64,000 nt of DNA. It comes from Mantis religiosa (Eukaryota > Arthropoda > Insecta > Mantodea > Mantidae). The position numbers were made by a program, and so were the translations under genes. Shown one piece after another: positions 46,665-59,437 of this stretch. Numbering within the stretch: the first letter of the stretch is position 1; every line of letters begins with the position of its first letter. The stretch is from the NCBI GenBank assembly GCA_030765055.1, contig CM060958.1, forward strand, positions 80,187,568 through 80,251,567, given 5' to 3'. A model generated the notes under the pieces. It ran no database searches. It saw nothing but the letters and a program-made list of their open reading frames with translations, and was not told the DNA's origin.

Positions 46665-47010
46665 CATGGTAGATAAGAAATAATGGAGTCCCAGATATGG
46701 AAATAGCAGGATTCGATTCCTAAAAGATCAGATATCACGCTCCTGTTTTTATGGTTTCCCTAGGTCGGTAAGCGAATACTGGGTTGGTTCCTCTTATTAT
46801 ATGAATGTCCTATCCAATTGTTTCCATTCATCTTTCCATCCTCATATTTATCCCTCAGGTTGTAGGAACAAATGATGGCAACTGTTGGTTTAAGGCGGCA
46901 GAGTGTGGTTAAGGGTATCCCGGTTCGATCCCAGGGTATGGTAAGTGGGATTTGTGGTGGAAAAAGCGGTGTCTAGATAGTTTTACGCAGCGTCGTCAGT
47001 TTCACCGTCA
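46665..47010 (+). repeat. Two degraded tRNA-headed SINE relics
   Basis: The first (46665-46870) retains GGATTCGATTCC and TCGGTAAGCGAATACTGGG of family C. The second has GGTTCGATCCCAGG at 46921-46934 and an unmatched body. Confidence 0.5.
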
Positions 47011-48224
47011 TTCATTCCACCAACTACTTTATTATTACCTTTCCTTTCATGCCACTGTCATCTGGTCTGCTACCTCACTCTCAAACCAGTCTTCGGTAGC
47101 CATCCTAGCTACTCTCTTTAATACAGAGTAGATCCGTTCTCAGGTTTTCACTTATAAAGGGAAGCTAAACAGATAAAGAAGCTTGGCTGGCTTTTGGGAG
47201 CGGCTCGTTTTATTTGGGCGTTTCCAGGATGAAGTTGGCTAAGGAATGATAAAATTCTGTAATCATTGCGTACTTGTTAACACGCATCTTTGGATATGAT
47301 CATCTTGTGGAGCTTCTCTATATCCCTTCCTCACAGGAGTAACAAAGGACCTACTGTAGCCTAAGTGTGATTTCGGAAGTCTCTGCTTGCGCTACATGTA
47401 AGGCAATTATACACCCATGATGACGTTTTGAATATGTACTGCCATGAAAACTAACAGAAGAATGTTTCTATCAACTACACGTGTTCACCCCATCCGTTGA
47501 TTTGATGAGGCTCATTATAAAAAAAAAATTGAAGAATAAAAATGTATAGTTAGTGTTTGCCTGAAACTAAGTAAAGATGTGAACATAATAAAAGAAATAC
47601 ACTATGGTAAACATCAGGATTTGTTTAATCTTTATAGCTGATTGTAATTTTTCGTTATACTTCATAATGAGGAGTGCTGAAGTGCACGTTCCTCGCTCGT
47701 ATCTTAAAATTTACTCATAGTTTTCACTTTATATTATTTTCTTAAGAATGCCAACTCGTAGCTTTCTAAATAATGTAACTTTTATCTAAAAGTTATAAAC
47801 AGTTATCTGAATTTGATTAGATTAGAAGCGGCGAGGATTACGGAATAACCCTATGGACCGGTTATTATCATTTGAACTAGGAAGAAGGGATGGTATGGTA
47901 GCGCTCCAAGGTTGTGCTGGATCCCGGGCGAGGGGCCCGAGAAAGCGCTGGGGTCTTCAAAATGATTTGAAGATTATTCATATCGGCACGAGGATTGCCC
48001 ATGTAACTACCAGCCTTGTGGTGTTCGACACCACTTTGCCCCAGCAGAACATCGATTACATTGTCAACCATATGCCAAGAAAAGCAGTTACAATGTGCAA
48101 AGTCCCCAAGTGGCAGTGTCACACTCACCAATTTTTCCGCTGAAAAGAGACTGAAATGATAGTGAAATAAAACAGAGGAAGTCGCGGAAAGTGAAGTATC
48201 GAACACAGCATTCGACTAGTGACT
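47011..48224. other. No supported gene
   Basis: The 96-codon frame at 47853-48143 has a GPRKRWGL motif reminiscent of LINE C-termini, but nothing else supports it. Confidence 0.35.
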
Positions 48225-48325
48225 AAGTAAAACCGAGAAAAACCATTGGTCTGATCGGTCGACCACTGGAATCGAATCTCTCAAATGCAAGTCCCAAGCT
48301 TTACCACCTGAGTGACCCCCTTCTG
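48225..48325 (-). repeat. tRNA-like SINE head fragment
   Basis: Minus strand: GTCACTCAGGTGGTAAAGC as an A-box-like region and AGATTCGATTCCAGTGG as a B box. No body was matched. Confidence 0.5.
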
Positions 48326-48645
48326 TTTATAAGTATTCTATCACATGCTACTCTATCATAACAATAAGCTCCAATTTTTAATGAAGATAACTTAATATTT
48401 AGTGAGAAAGGACATATATTTTACGTTTTGCTAATTTTTAGATGTTTAAAACAATATAAAAATTTTAGATGAGTAGAGCCAGACTGAAAGGTTCAATGCC
48501 ATAGCCGAGATTTGAACCGCGGATCTCCCGGCCTCCGTCCGGTTGCTCTTAACCATTGAGCTACTACGGCCAATATGCCGACATGGCATTAAATTCTCCA
48601 ACTGACTCGAGTGTTTCAGGGTAAACCACTAGGGGTTCTCTTATA

Positions 48646-49524
48646 CGAGGGCTGTTCAATAAAGAATGATCATAATTTGTTTACGGTCATCATTTTTCGC
48701 AATAACATTTAATCTTATTATATTCTGTTAGCTGAATATGAAACAAACACGCCGTAGTAGTTTCATTATTGGTACTCCTGGTTACCGCCTGTGAGAACCA
48801 GGCAAGTTCAGACATGTTCACTATCGTCTACCGCTGCAATGGAGATAACATGCAGTTAAAGTTGATGTTAGAGGAAGACCCGGAGCTTCTTTCAATCGAA
48901 ATCACTGCTGATGAAACTTGGCAACATCATTTTGATCCTGAGAGCAAACATCAAAGCTCAGTGTGGAAATCTCCTTCATCACCAACCCCCAAAAAAGTAA
49001 AAGTGGTTGCTTGTGCTGGGAAGGTTATGGTCATCTCATTCTTTGATATTCATGGAATGGTTTATCAGCATGTTGTATCTGCACACACATCAGTAACTGG
49101 ACAATACTACAAGGATGTCCTGGAAACATTGCAAGTCCATATCAGGCGCAGGCTGGATGCTGCACCACAATAACGCGCGGCCGCATATTGCCAATGTTGT
49201 TGCTGAATATCTTGTAAAAATCAACATGAAGTGCATCCGTCACCCTCCCTATAGTCTGGATTTAGCCCAAAGTAACTTTTTTCTATTCCCTTACTTGAAG
49301 AAACGCCTTCGTGGGAGGCATTATCCATCATCAGAAGCAGTGGTGAAGGCTGCGGAGGCGATTTTGAAGGATCTCTCCAAAATGGTTTCCAGCATGTCTT
49401 TGAAGACCGAGAGAAACACTGGGACAAGTGCATTACATTCAGGGGAGACTATTTTGAGAAGGACCATCAAAACTATGAGGATGAGTAAAGGTACGTTGTA
49501 AAAAAATTTTTTTGATCATTCTTC
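48646..49524 (+). mobile_element. Truncated mariner, about 880 bp
   Basis: The left end is CGAGGGCTGTTCAATAAAG preceded by TA (48644-48645). The inner part of the right inverted repeat (TTGATCATTCTT at 49512-49523) is present, but its outer 17 or so bases are lost where family B sequence resumes. Younger than family B locus 3. Confidence 0.85.
48769..49501 (+). pseudogene. Mariner transposase, N-terminally deleted and frameshifted
   Basis: The first frame (48769-49173) carries TADETW (first aspartate, about 48906-48923) and SSPTPKK. A frameshift near 49160 leads to a second frame with LHHNNARPH, where the second aspartate has become asparagine, and PYSLDLAQSN, where the third has become asparagine too. 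About 120 N-terminal residues including the DNA-binding domain are missing. Two of the three catalytic residues are lost, so it was inactive before or soon after the frameshift. Confidence 0.88.
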
Positions 49525-49840
49525 TACCATTTCTTCCACAGTAGCCATGTTATAGACTAAGGTTTGGATGAGTAGAGCCATATTGAAAAAAGTGTGTATC
49601 TCATTGCACGAGTCAGAACCCCTAGTGGTTTACCGGGAATCACTCGAGTCAGAGAATTTAATGTCATGTCGGCATGTTGACCATAGTAGCTCAATGGTTA
49701 AGACCAACCGGACGGAGACCGGGAGATCCGTAGTTCAAATCCCGGCTATGACATTGAGTTTTTCAGTCTGTCTCTACTCATCCAAACCTTAGCTTACACA
49801 CGGCTAGCGTGAAATAAATGATTTATTTCCTTCAAATGTT

Positions 49841-50982
49841 TAATTTTTAAGGTATAAAAATACGATCACATTATTTAAATATTAGTACTGGACGAAAAAT
49901 AGCACCATCAGGTTGTGTTTAACTCACTATTTGTTCAACAAAACTGTTAGAACAGTGCTTACCTTATACTTGATATCAGTTTCAAAAAGTCATAGAGAAA
50001 ACACTTTGTTTCTGTAGGGCCAATATTTACTTATGCCCCTGTTATACAGACCAACTGGCGCTCCTAGATTCTCATTGAATGATTCTCTCGGCTGATTGAC
50101 TCTCACTAACACACTGCTGGTCGATTAACTATAGCCTCTCACCAACAGCTCGTCGACTGACTTGACTGCCTGACACACTGCTGCTTTGGCGCTTCCTTGT
50201 ATGTTCCTACGATCTCGGTAGATATGTTGGAGAAATTTGGATTGGTACTGTTTTACCGAAATCGTAACATTTCGAAACTTGGCGGCAGAATTTATTTCCC
50301 GGCTAGTGACGTCAGCGGCCGAACCGAGAGCGCTACCTCTCTTGTCCTCACTGTCGGTCCCAGCTTTGTGGCTGACATGAAAATACACTTCCCACTGTTC
50401 TGGTTCTTCCAGAATAAATTTGATACATTTAAATATAATTGTTGTAACAGTTTATCGACAGTTGTCAAAGCAATTATGTAATAGCTTTAGATATTTAAAA
50501 GATTTGCAAAATCCATACATCTGTTTTTAACTAGGTTCTTTCTCAGTTTCTACAGAAAATTTGAAGGAGAAAAATGATAAAACTATATGGCGTAGAACAT
50601 TTTAATGCACAGAAGTACCAAAAACATAAAAAAAAGATCAAAAGTCGAGCAAGAGTTATTGAAGAAAATTTGAAGCTTCAAGCTCTCTGAGAGAAACAAT
50701 CATAATATCAATTTGGCAAAGATTCGAAGTATTTTGGGAATATTTCAGGACTTTGGAAGTATTCAGTTGCTTAATTTTTGAAAATATTAGCGAAATTTCA
50801 ACCATGATTTTCAAGACCTTTACACCAGATTAAAAGATAAACTTACATATTTTATTAAAATAGTTAAGAAATTTAACATTCAAGATAGTATGCCGTTTTG
50901 CAAGAAACCAACGGTAAAGTCATATGATTGCGAAATGCATACTTAAGTCCGCAGAGTATAAAAACAAAAGGCAATTACTGTA
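49841..50982. other. No recognised gene
   Basis: Frames at 50125-50481 on both strands overlap and neither shows a domain. Confidence 0.4.
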
Positions 50983-51798
50983 TGCACGGGATAAGTTGAG
51001 CGATCGGGTTCCAAGTACCTGTTCGGTAAGTTTCGTCTAACTCCGTAAACACAGATGACAACTTTGAAACCTGAAATGTACTATACACTCTGACATCTAG
51101 TGGCTAATACGCTAAGCTTTCACATGTGCGCCATATTTTGTTTTGAGCAATTTCGAGGTTAATTAGATAACCAGTTTACAACACACGTATGTTGCGGATG
51201 TTATGGCTCTCGAAAGGGGACACATTATTATTCGTCTACCTCCGTATAACTGTGATCTGAATGCAATTGAGCTGGCGTGGGCAAAACTAAGGAATGATTT
51301 CAGAGAATACAGCGTTACTGGCGATATGTCGGCTCCAAATCTGCGGAAACTTGTTATAGAAGCATTATCTTCCGTAACTGCAACGCATTGCAGGAAGGTC
51401 CAAGAGCTGGAAGTGAAATATTGCAGAAACAATGGTGTAATAGAAAATGCAATAGATGAAATTATCGTCATCACATTAGAAGATACTTGCGATGAATGGG
51501 ATGCACCGCACTCGAAGAATCACGAAGTGAATGAGTATTTATAGCTGCCATAATATTTATTTTCTATTTTTATGTTATATAAATAGTAAGTATATAAATA
51601 TACAGCTTATCGAATCGAGTTCAGTTTAATATTTCTCCACATATCTCACTTGCGGCGCATATCTTCGCTTATCTTACATGCTATTTTGCTGAACTGTGTT
51701 TTTCAAGGTTGATCACACTACAGAAACAAAAGTAGCTCTCACTACTTCCCCTCTGCCCACACCACACCGTAAATCCAGCGCTCAACTTATCGTGCGCA
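50983..51798 (+). mobile_element. IS630/Tc1-mariner-type element, internally deleted, 816 bp
   Basis: TA lies at 50981-50982 and 51799-51800. Inverted ends share GATAAGTTGAGCG, preceded by TGCACG (left) and TGCGCAC (right). It contains only the C-terminal part of a DDE transposase. Intact relatives must be considerably longer, so this is a deletion derivative. Confidence 0.85.
51176..51544 (+). pseudogene. DDE transposase C-terminal fragment (IS630-like)
   Basis: Open to TAG at 51542-51544. TYVADVMALERGH leads into RLPPYNCDLNAIELAW (about 51233-51280), which contains the last catalytic glutamate in the IEL context typical of this superfamily (LPPYhC-LNPIEL-W). After it come a helical tail and an acidic C-terminus, as in arthropod relatives. 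The helix-turn-helix domain and both upstream aspartates are absent. No stop codon interrupts the remaining 120 codons. Confidence 0.85.
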
Positions 51799-51800
51799 TA

Positions 51801-52716
51801 TAGTATATTGTTTTGCAAGCAGTGTTCAAAGATGATATGATGTAATACTTATGCAAACATAAGACAAGTTTCAAAGGCGATACATGATCCTGTTTTATAG
51901 CATTTGTTTCTATAATTGCATTTATTAAATACTGTAAATGATTATGCGACCTTTAATTTTATACCTGTATGCAACTTAAGCTCCCGGATGCTTCGGCTAA
52001 TGGCCCGCGTTGATTTACTTCCTTTGTATATATGCTATGGTCGAGGTCGTTAGTGCAAAGTAATGTAGATAGAGAAGACAGAGAGCTTAATATTCCTATT
52101 TATTTATGATTAACTGCTGTAGTTCTCAAATTCAATTCTATAATGGGGCTGAAGTGATACTCCAGTTTCCAGAGCGGTCTAATTCTAACTTGAAGTTCTT
52201 TTATGTATTATGAATATATAAAAGCGACCGCCGAATTTACTCCCTTTCCACAAGAAACCATTATGAGGATTGTCATCGTCCTCCGCCACAGAATATGTCG
52301 CACATTGCGGGGCTTTTCCAAATAGATTAATTTGGTAGCTGGGGAGTGCGGAATCTCACAATTATATACGTTACTAAAAAAAATGTACAAATAATTCTAA
52401 TGGAGGATTCTTTCACCGCTACAGGACACGTGGAGATTCTACAGTAATGTTACAAGTTGGAAGAGTGTACCTGGACTGTTAGGAAAGTCAAGATAACCGC
52501 CGATGTTTCACAGCATTTTCCCTGAATAGTGACGAACTTTTTCATGCGGTATTTGCAATATCCGTAGTTGTACGAAGTTACAATTATAAAGAGAATTTAA
52601 GATTCCATACATAAATTCAATAGCTCATCGTACATTAATGTTTGTAAAGAACGGTAAAGGTTCATTATCGAGTTTGCCAGTCGTGCAATGTTGTGTCAGC
52701 CTGATAATGTAATATA
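51801..52716. other. No recognised gene
   Basis: AT-rich; no supported features. Confidence 0.4.
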
Positions 52717-52945
52717 AAGTTTTTTTTTAATTTACGTCCTCCAACCTTAAGTCATATTGGACGATGAATGAAATGATGCTCAAATGAGTCCGGGTCCATG
52801 GCGCTTAGAGCTACCCGACATTCGTCCTTCAGGATAAGGGAAAACCCCGGAAAAAACCTATCCAAGTAACTCACCCTAAATGAGATTCGAACTCGGGACG
52901 AATGTGAGGCAGACACGCTACTATCTACGCTACCGAGACGGGCTT
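52717..52945 (-). repeat. Family A SINE, near full length
   Basis: T run 52721-52729, body TTACGTCCTCCAACCTTAAG, and reversed B box GAGATTCGAACTCGGGAC near 52880. The head ends at GAGACGGGC near 52943. A 14-base piece of another copy's 3' end (GGAGGACGTAAGTT) follows at 52960-52973 in the opposite orientation. Confidence 0.87.
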
Positions 52946-52989
52946 AGTGCAGTTGCTGGAGGACGTAAGTTAAAGACACGATATTTTCA

Positions 52990-54250
52990 CGAACTAATTG
53001 CATTGTTTGATATGCCACGGTTAGTACTGACAGCTAACGATCGAAGAGCAGGCTCAATGGGCAGCCTGTTGTGTGTGTGGTACATCGATTATGTTCCTGC
53101 GAGCCCAACTGTAATTCACGCATGTCCGCTAAACTTAAATGTACAAACATTTTGAGAATGAGCAGAAGGAAGAAAACAATCTTAGGAGAGACTGAAGCAC
53201 CTGGACACCCAGCAGCATGTGCTATTTTTAGCTCCTATGAGGCCGCAATATCACCCCCTGCAACAACAGTGCCACCTGCATCGGCTAAGAAGTCTGCCAT
53301 CAACGCAGCAATAGCCGAGTCTGCGACGCCATATGGCTTTGGCTAATATGGCGTCATATATCAGTAACTCTGACGATCACCACAGCGTGTTTGTCTTTGG
53401 AGTCCCAGGAATCTACCATCATGTTGCACGATATAAGCCCAGTAAGAGTGGCCCTCTGATCTCAAGGACCCCCACATCGCTTCGGCGAATGACTCTATTT
53501 TCCTACATCTTTATACTACATTGGACGCGGAAGCGGCTTAGTGGAAGCTTATTATATAAAATAATTCGTTTACTAATCACGCTTCCAATTGTCAAGATCG
53601 TATCACCGCCACCGGTGTGTTGACAGCGTCCAGGGTCAGTATATATGTCATTATATCTGCTGAAATGCGGTTGTCGGATTTAAGTATACTTAAAACTCAT
53701 TGTTCAGAGCCAAGCAACGTTGGGCAACGTTTGTGCTTTAAGGCCAGCAGAACGCAAATGGTAGCCATACCGGCGCCCCTGTCACTAGGGTCTGTGATCG
53801 ACGTGTGCTCTGCATTTCGCAGCTGCCACTATTGTGATGAATGCGCACTCACAGCCACCTTTAGGGAACATCACCTACGCTGCCGTAAATGATTCCGTGC
53901 AACTTGCAAACAGATCAACAGAACAACACCAACTTTTGCATCACAATTGCAGGTGTATTTTACAATTCGCTAGAGAATTAGCATCCTTCTCAACTACAGG
54001 CTGACCATACCACCACCCTGTACCGCTTCAAAAATGGAAGCTATTCAGACAGATCTGCTGTTTTCATAGCCAAGATCATCGAGAAGCTGTCAGAAAAAGG
54101 ACGTATCAACCCTCAAGTAGACGATCACAAGCTGAAGTTCCTGCTGGTCACCTCAGAGGCTAGCATGTAACACCTTACATTACTCTATTAAAATGGTACG
54201 TCAAAGAGAGAATGTCAGCCCCTTAGACTATACTGGACAAGCGACTGGCT
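52990..54250 (+). other. GC-richer segment with several short plus-strand frames, unassigned
   Basis: Four plus-strand frames of 91-96 codons follow each other (52880-53155, 53071-53346, 53333-53623, 53617-53892), and a fifth stretch at 53990-54170 reads TLYRFKNGSYSDRSAVF. The local GC content is higher than in neighbouring DNA. The arrangement suggests a decayed coding element, possibly a retroelement gag region, but no zinc knuckle, protease or polymerase motif was found and no terminal repeats were seen. Confidence 0.3.
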
Positions 54251-55597
54251 AGGTACATAAAATGGCCATCTAAATCCAACCGCTAAAGTCTGTCACACGA
54301 CCAAGAGTATCCACGTCAATAACATCATCACCCAACTATGTTTTATTCATTCTCGTAATTTTCAGGGGTGCGAGCAGGTGTTCGGTGATGGTTTCGTTTT
54401 AGCACTCAATCTTCTTTTGGCCTAGGTACTTTTTCGGCGACCTAGATGTCATAAGTCGCAGGTGAATTCTAGTTTACTCTCATTAAAAATACTTTCCTTC
54501 CCCTTTTCTTTCACGTGAAGGGGAATTTTACTGATACCGATCCCACATTCCTAATTTAAGTTGAGTTGGGGTAAATATTTTCCCCTCCACACAAAAACGA
54601 ACTATATAAATAAACATATAATATGAACATTTTCTTGTTAGTTGAACTAATTCTGCGATACAGCTATGAGCACAGCAATTATAAATAAAGGAAAATTAAT
54701 TGCTGCTTTTCTCAAAGTCCTACTGGTCTTAGAGGATGCGTAACTTATCTTAGAGACCTCTTTATCAGGCATGAGATTACTTTTCATGCCATAATTCTAC
54801 GACAGAGGACTGCCGGCTTTACGCCCCTCCCGAAGGAAAACATACTAAAGATTTTAACGCCCGAAAAAATCCATCGCTCTGCGTTGGGTTTGAAACTGTG
54901 ACTTCGCGAACCTGAAGCTAGCATGTCACCCCTGCATCATTAAAGACGACAATTGAGGAGCAAAGATCTGTGCTGTGATATTCCCGTCATGCCTTGGCGA
55001 AAAGCCAAGTCTCAGGACATGGCTGTGCACACATGTACCAACCAGAATCTCCAATATCTGAACTCTGCAGAACAGAGACATTAGCGGTTTTAAAATGGTA
55101 ACATATATCTGCATTAAGAATTTGAAAAATAAAATCAAGCGTTAATATATGCAAGATTTAGTATATAAATACTGAGCTGATTGCTTGCCTAGTATTTTGC
55201 TATTGCGAACTACAGAGTAGACTAATATAGGAAAAGTAAATTATATTCTTGGTCACAAGCAATGTTGCTTAAATGGGCTCAGTAAGTTCCAATAATGCTT
55301 ACATTTGACGATTAAACTTTTTCCATTAAAGTTACCCTGCTGAAGTACGAGATTTACACTTTTATAATTATTATTACGTCAAAATTTTAGTTTTTTCATC
55401 TCTTCACTTACATAAACTCAACTTAATGTCTTCATTTAATAACAATTATACAATCATCAGCAATAGTTAGTCCATCGTTATATGCTTAACAAGTTAACTG
55501 CCACATAGTAGGGTCCTTTGAATTTCTTGAAGCCTTTAGCTGTCATATACGAATATTTTTGGCCATTTACAGTCGTAAAAATTATTGTTGTATATCC
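54251..55597. other. No supported gene; one weak tRNA-like trace
   Basis: Around 54870-54930 the minus strand shows GTTTCAAACCCAAC, a B-box-like motif, next to GCTAGCTTCAGG. Too little remains to call an element. Confidence 0.3.
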
Positions 55598-55960
55598 TGC
55601 GCCGTGGCGTAGTGGGCTAGAGCGTTGCACCTTAGTTCCCTGCCACGGAAACGTCACTTGGGTTGCAGATATTAAGTCCCGGGTGTAAAACCAGTGCTCA
55701 CATGGTGAGGTAATTGTAGAACTAAACTCCGTAGCAAACCCTGGTCTAGAAAGCCAACATTTCGCTTGGAGTACCGTGATGGTGACCACATTTCTTTCCC
55801 GTATCGGTTGGATGATCGCCTTATCTCTGCCTTGCGTAAGTCACCGTGAGGCCGTTAGTCGGATTGGCAGGCTCAGGCCCACTTTGGGCAGTTACGTTAT
55901 GGGTTTACTTCTTACAATCATCTACACGTCCGAGAGGACGTTACAGATTATAAATACCTA
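55598..55960 (+). repeat. Possible tRNA-headed repeat, unmatched family
   Basis: CCGTGGCGTAGTGGGCTAGAGCG at 55604-55626 has a good A-box form and D-arm spacing. The expected B box is weak (GATATTAAGTCCC). A GC-richer body extends to about 55960. There is only one copy in the window, so this is tentative. Confidence 0.4.
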
Positions 55961-56425
55961 GATGCACAAAACAGGGGTAGCTGATAAGTTCATGTAAAAT
56001 CTTAGCCTGGAGAACGAAGTATTTCTTCAAAATTAAACCTTGTCTTCCATAAATAGTCCTACTTTTCTTCCATGACCTTTGTTACTAAATGAGTAAGGAG
56101 GGAATTAATCCTATTTCTGTCGCTAATAAGAAAATTGAAGTGGTGGATTTGATTCTGCGAATTTTAATCGCAAAATGTAGAGCTATGGTCAAGATTAGAG
56201 ATGACTCAGTTTAGTGATCGAGGAGCTGCAGATCCTTGAGCTCTTAGGGTGCAGTTACCTGGACAAGGAGTCGGAAGTAGCCAGCTCCTCAACCTGTTGC
56301 TTCTTCGCCACCAAATCGCTGGAGTTCCTCGAAATCAATATAGCCTTTTCTCTCTCTCCTTCTGTCCATTCCTTTTCCTTACCCAGCTGTACTTATCGAC
56401 CCTACACCAGCCCTACTTACCGCAC

Positions 56426-56557
56426 ATGACACGCACTGCAATCCAAATGACGGGATCCAACAAGTGTTCCCGCACCACTGCTGCTTTCTGCCTTCTTTTG
56501 ATCTTCTCCGCGGCAATTTCCTGTGGCTTGGTAGTGGACGGAGTTTCTATTGTCTAA
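56426..56557 (+). CDS. 43-codon ORF with signal-peptide-like sequence
   Basis: ATG 56426 to TAA 56555-56557. Residues 13-33 read as basic start, hydrophobic core and small residues before a possible cleavage site (AAFCLLLIFSAAISCG). The frame is also open upstream to 56249. The end (GLVVDGVSIV) is short, so this would have to be the first exon of a secreted protein or a micro-peptide. A GGTAGTG at 56528 could be a poor splice donor. No partner exon is visible. Confidence 0.25.
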   Translation: MTRTAIQMTGSNKCSRTTAAFCLLLIFSAAISCGLVVDGVSIV

Positions 56558-56790
56558 ATACTTGATATCTACAGCAAAGAAAGCATATAGATATCGCCTA
56601 GGGCTGCCAATGTGTCATCTCAGCAAGGTAGACAAAAATTAATCGTTTCTAATTTTGCCACCGCCTTCTCGAGGTAGAGGAAAAGCACCTTATTGTCTCA
56701 ATAAATTCGGTATTCACAGGAAATGTAGGTTGGTTTATTGAATTCTAGTTTGCCACGGGTCCCAAAATTATAAAAAGGAAGGTTCGAGCT
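56558..56790. other. No recognised gene
   Basis: Unique-looking sequence before the CT repeat. Confidence 0.4.
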
Positions 56791-56791
56791 T

Positions 56792-57078
<287 letters not shown>

Positions 57079-57235
57079 ACATTTTAATTGTAAGATTGGA
57101 TATCGAAAACGTCTTAACTTTCCTGGCCCTTATCATGCCAAAACGCAACGTTTAAATGTTGGTGCCCAGGTGTGTGGAATTTAACGCATACAATTTTATA
57201 ATATTTCATTTATTTATTTATTTGCTTACTGTATG

Positions 57236-57410
57236 ATGAACTTCCTTTAACCGATACTGCATATCGGACGTTGAATGAAAGGATTTAAAAGTACCTAAAT
57301 GAGGCCGGAGTGCATTGAGCTTAAGCTTATCTGACACTTATGTTTTCAGAAACGTCTTTTCAAGGAAACCACCTTAATTAGCATTAAAATGCGAGACCTC
57401 TTGAATATGA
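57236..57410 (-). repeat. Old family A SINE relic
   Basis: Order of landmarks is kept but diverged: GATACTGCATATCGGACG, AATGAGGCCGGAGTGCATTGAG, AAGGAAACCACC, and GCGAGACCTCTTGAATATGA. The most diverged copy in the window. Confidence 0.6.
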
Positions 57411-58873
57411 AGTAGCAAAATATAGGGCAGACTAAGTTTTCCTTGCATCATTGTCATTTTCATTAAAATGCTGCATACAATATAACATTTTCCAGTTATT
57501 TTAAGCTCTTCATAAATGTTTTTAAAAGGGGAAGAAGTAATTTAAAGAACGTTTCCTTTATATTGAATATGCTTATTAATTTAAGGTATCACTGGTATAC
57601 GACATAAATAAGATTTTGAAACGTAAGGAATTACATGAAATTTAATACTTGATTGTAAAGTGCTGTATTAAAGGGGCAACATGGAATTAAAGAGTTTTAA
57701 ACTTTCGACCTCTCTAACATGAACATTTCATATGACATTGAAGTTTCATGTATACCATTTTCATGGCAAATTGGAGATAAAGAAAAAATGAAAATTAATA
57801 TACTGCTATAAATGTTAAACAAATTTGGCAAAAACACTCAGTCACATCGTTTAAAATTATCTATTAGAGTGTAAAGGGTACATCTTTCGAGATTCAAAGC
57901 AATTTATCAAGTGTTTTCGAAAGTTCAACTCTTTTTCTTTCGATGTTTCAAGTTTTCGCTACAATGAACCAGAGGCTACACTTGCTAATTTATTTTTCAC
58001 AAATAGAGTAACTTAAGCATCAGGTTCTAAAGTACTACAGGAAACATATACGTAAAATATATGTGAAAAAAAACTGTTCACAGCAATTGGTCATTTCTGA
58101 AGTACGATTTCCCTGGAGTTGAGCAATATATGCAACCTGCTTAGACATAGGAGCTATTTTATTTTTTTCCTCCAACACAAGAAGAGTTTACATTCTAGCA
58201 AAAGCCATTTAATATTATCTCTAACAAAATATTTTCAATAAAACAAGGCACAAAAAAATTTGTTTATAATTTTATGAAAAGTCTCTGTGATTATTTTATT
58301 AAAACAAAAATATTATATGTTTAATATATTTACATGAATATAATGGAAATATCCAAATAAATCCTTTTAACTCTGAGTACCTTTTGAATAACTGTTTTAT
58401 ACGAAATTGAATAACTGTTAAACCCAAAAGATAGTCAAGAAGTTACTTAAAAATGTCAAAGTTTTCATTAATTGTAATATTTTTGTAGAGATTCTTTAGT
58501 ATCGGATTGCATTTTCAAATACTTACACCACTTTCAAATTGCAAATCTTATTCGCTTCTTCCTTGTGCTTATGATGTAGGTACACGCTGAAGGTAAGCAA
58601 CCTAAACCACATCATAAAAATGTAGGGACTCCCCTCAGGGATGAATTTTTGGCAAAATAGTTCCTGTATACCAGAGACTTGTCATTGATCATCTATTGAG
58701 TAGATATATCTTAGGCAAAATTCAAAATTCCAATGAATGTCTACATTCCATGATATGACCGAAGTTTCCTAAAATAATTTTTATGTCTAAGGGAAGCTGT
58801 TGATCAGTATGTGAATTCAATGTTGGCTGTAAGAAAACTTTAGAAGAAATTAGGAGAAATATCTCCAGGAACC
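57411..58873. other. 1.5 kb AT-rich, nothing recognised
   Basis: No features supported. Confidence 0.4.
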
Positions 58874-58900
58874 AAAAAAAAAAAAAAAAAAAAAAAAAAA
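58874..58900. repeat. poly(A) tract, about 27 bases
   Basis: Clean A run; the preceding 300 bp match nothing else in the window, so a retroelement origin is only possible. Confidence 0.9.
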
Positions 58901-59421
58901 TAACCTACGCCTCCAAAGACCAATTCAAAAGTATAAAGATAAAGAAAGCCCTCCAGACTATAAAACTTGCCAAATTTAAGGCTCGAGAGCTGCTATAAGG
59001 GCAGATAGTGCTAATTATAGTGCTAGAGCTTTCAAGGGTAAAGAAATTAAATATCTTTTATGTAAACTTTAAGGCCGTTTTCCTCAAGTTCAGTTTTTTT
59101 TTTATTTTTGCATATCCAAAATCTACCTTCTCCCACAATATTGAAAATTGTATACAGTACACTTCAGAAATTGTGCAATAGAGAGATGCATGGGAATTTT
59201 GATATTGGTTACAGCTTAATTTTTAAAACATAATTACTATAATCAAGCGTTGATTTTTAAAGCTATTCTTCGCCTTGACACATACAATATTTAAAAAAAA
59301 CAGCTACTCAGAATTTCAGAAACTCGATCCTTTAATTTGCTACCAATATATTAAGAAATTTAATTGCAATAAAATGATATCTATTGTGCAATATCTGTCG
59401 GAGGAGATAGATTTTGATTCT
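58901..59421. other. No recognised gene
   Basis: AT-rich; no features supported. Confidence 0.4.
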
Positions 59422-59437
59422 AGGTAATAAAATTGTA

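Larger units (their letters stand above)
48468..49840. mobile_element. Family B palindromic tRNA-headed composite, locus 3 (split by mariner)
   Basis: Minus-strand unit 48468-48645, a mariner insertion, then the tail of that unit and the start of a second minus unit (49525-49590), then a plus-strand unit (49591-49840). Landmarks match locus 2: GATGAGTAGAGCC start, GTAGCTCAATGGTTAAG A box on each arm, and CGGCTAGCGTGAAATAAATG at the right end. The host duplication could not be fixed. Candidate flanks are AAATTTTA and AATTTTTA. Confidence 0.7.

Noticed and set aside
47853..48143. 96-codon frame with GPRKRWGL as a LINE C-terminus
   Set aside because: Only one short motif matches; no zinc knuckle, no neighbouring polymerase sequence.
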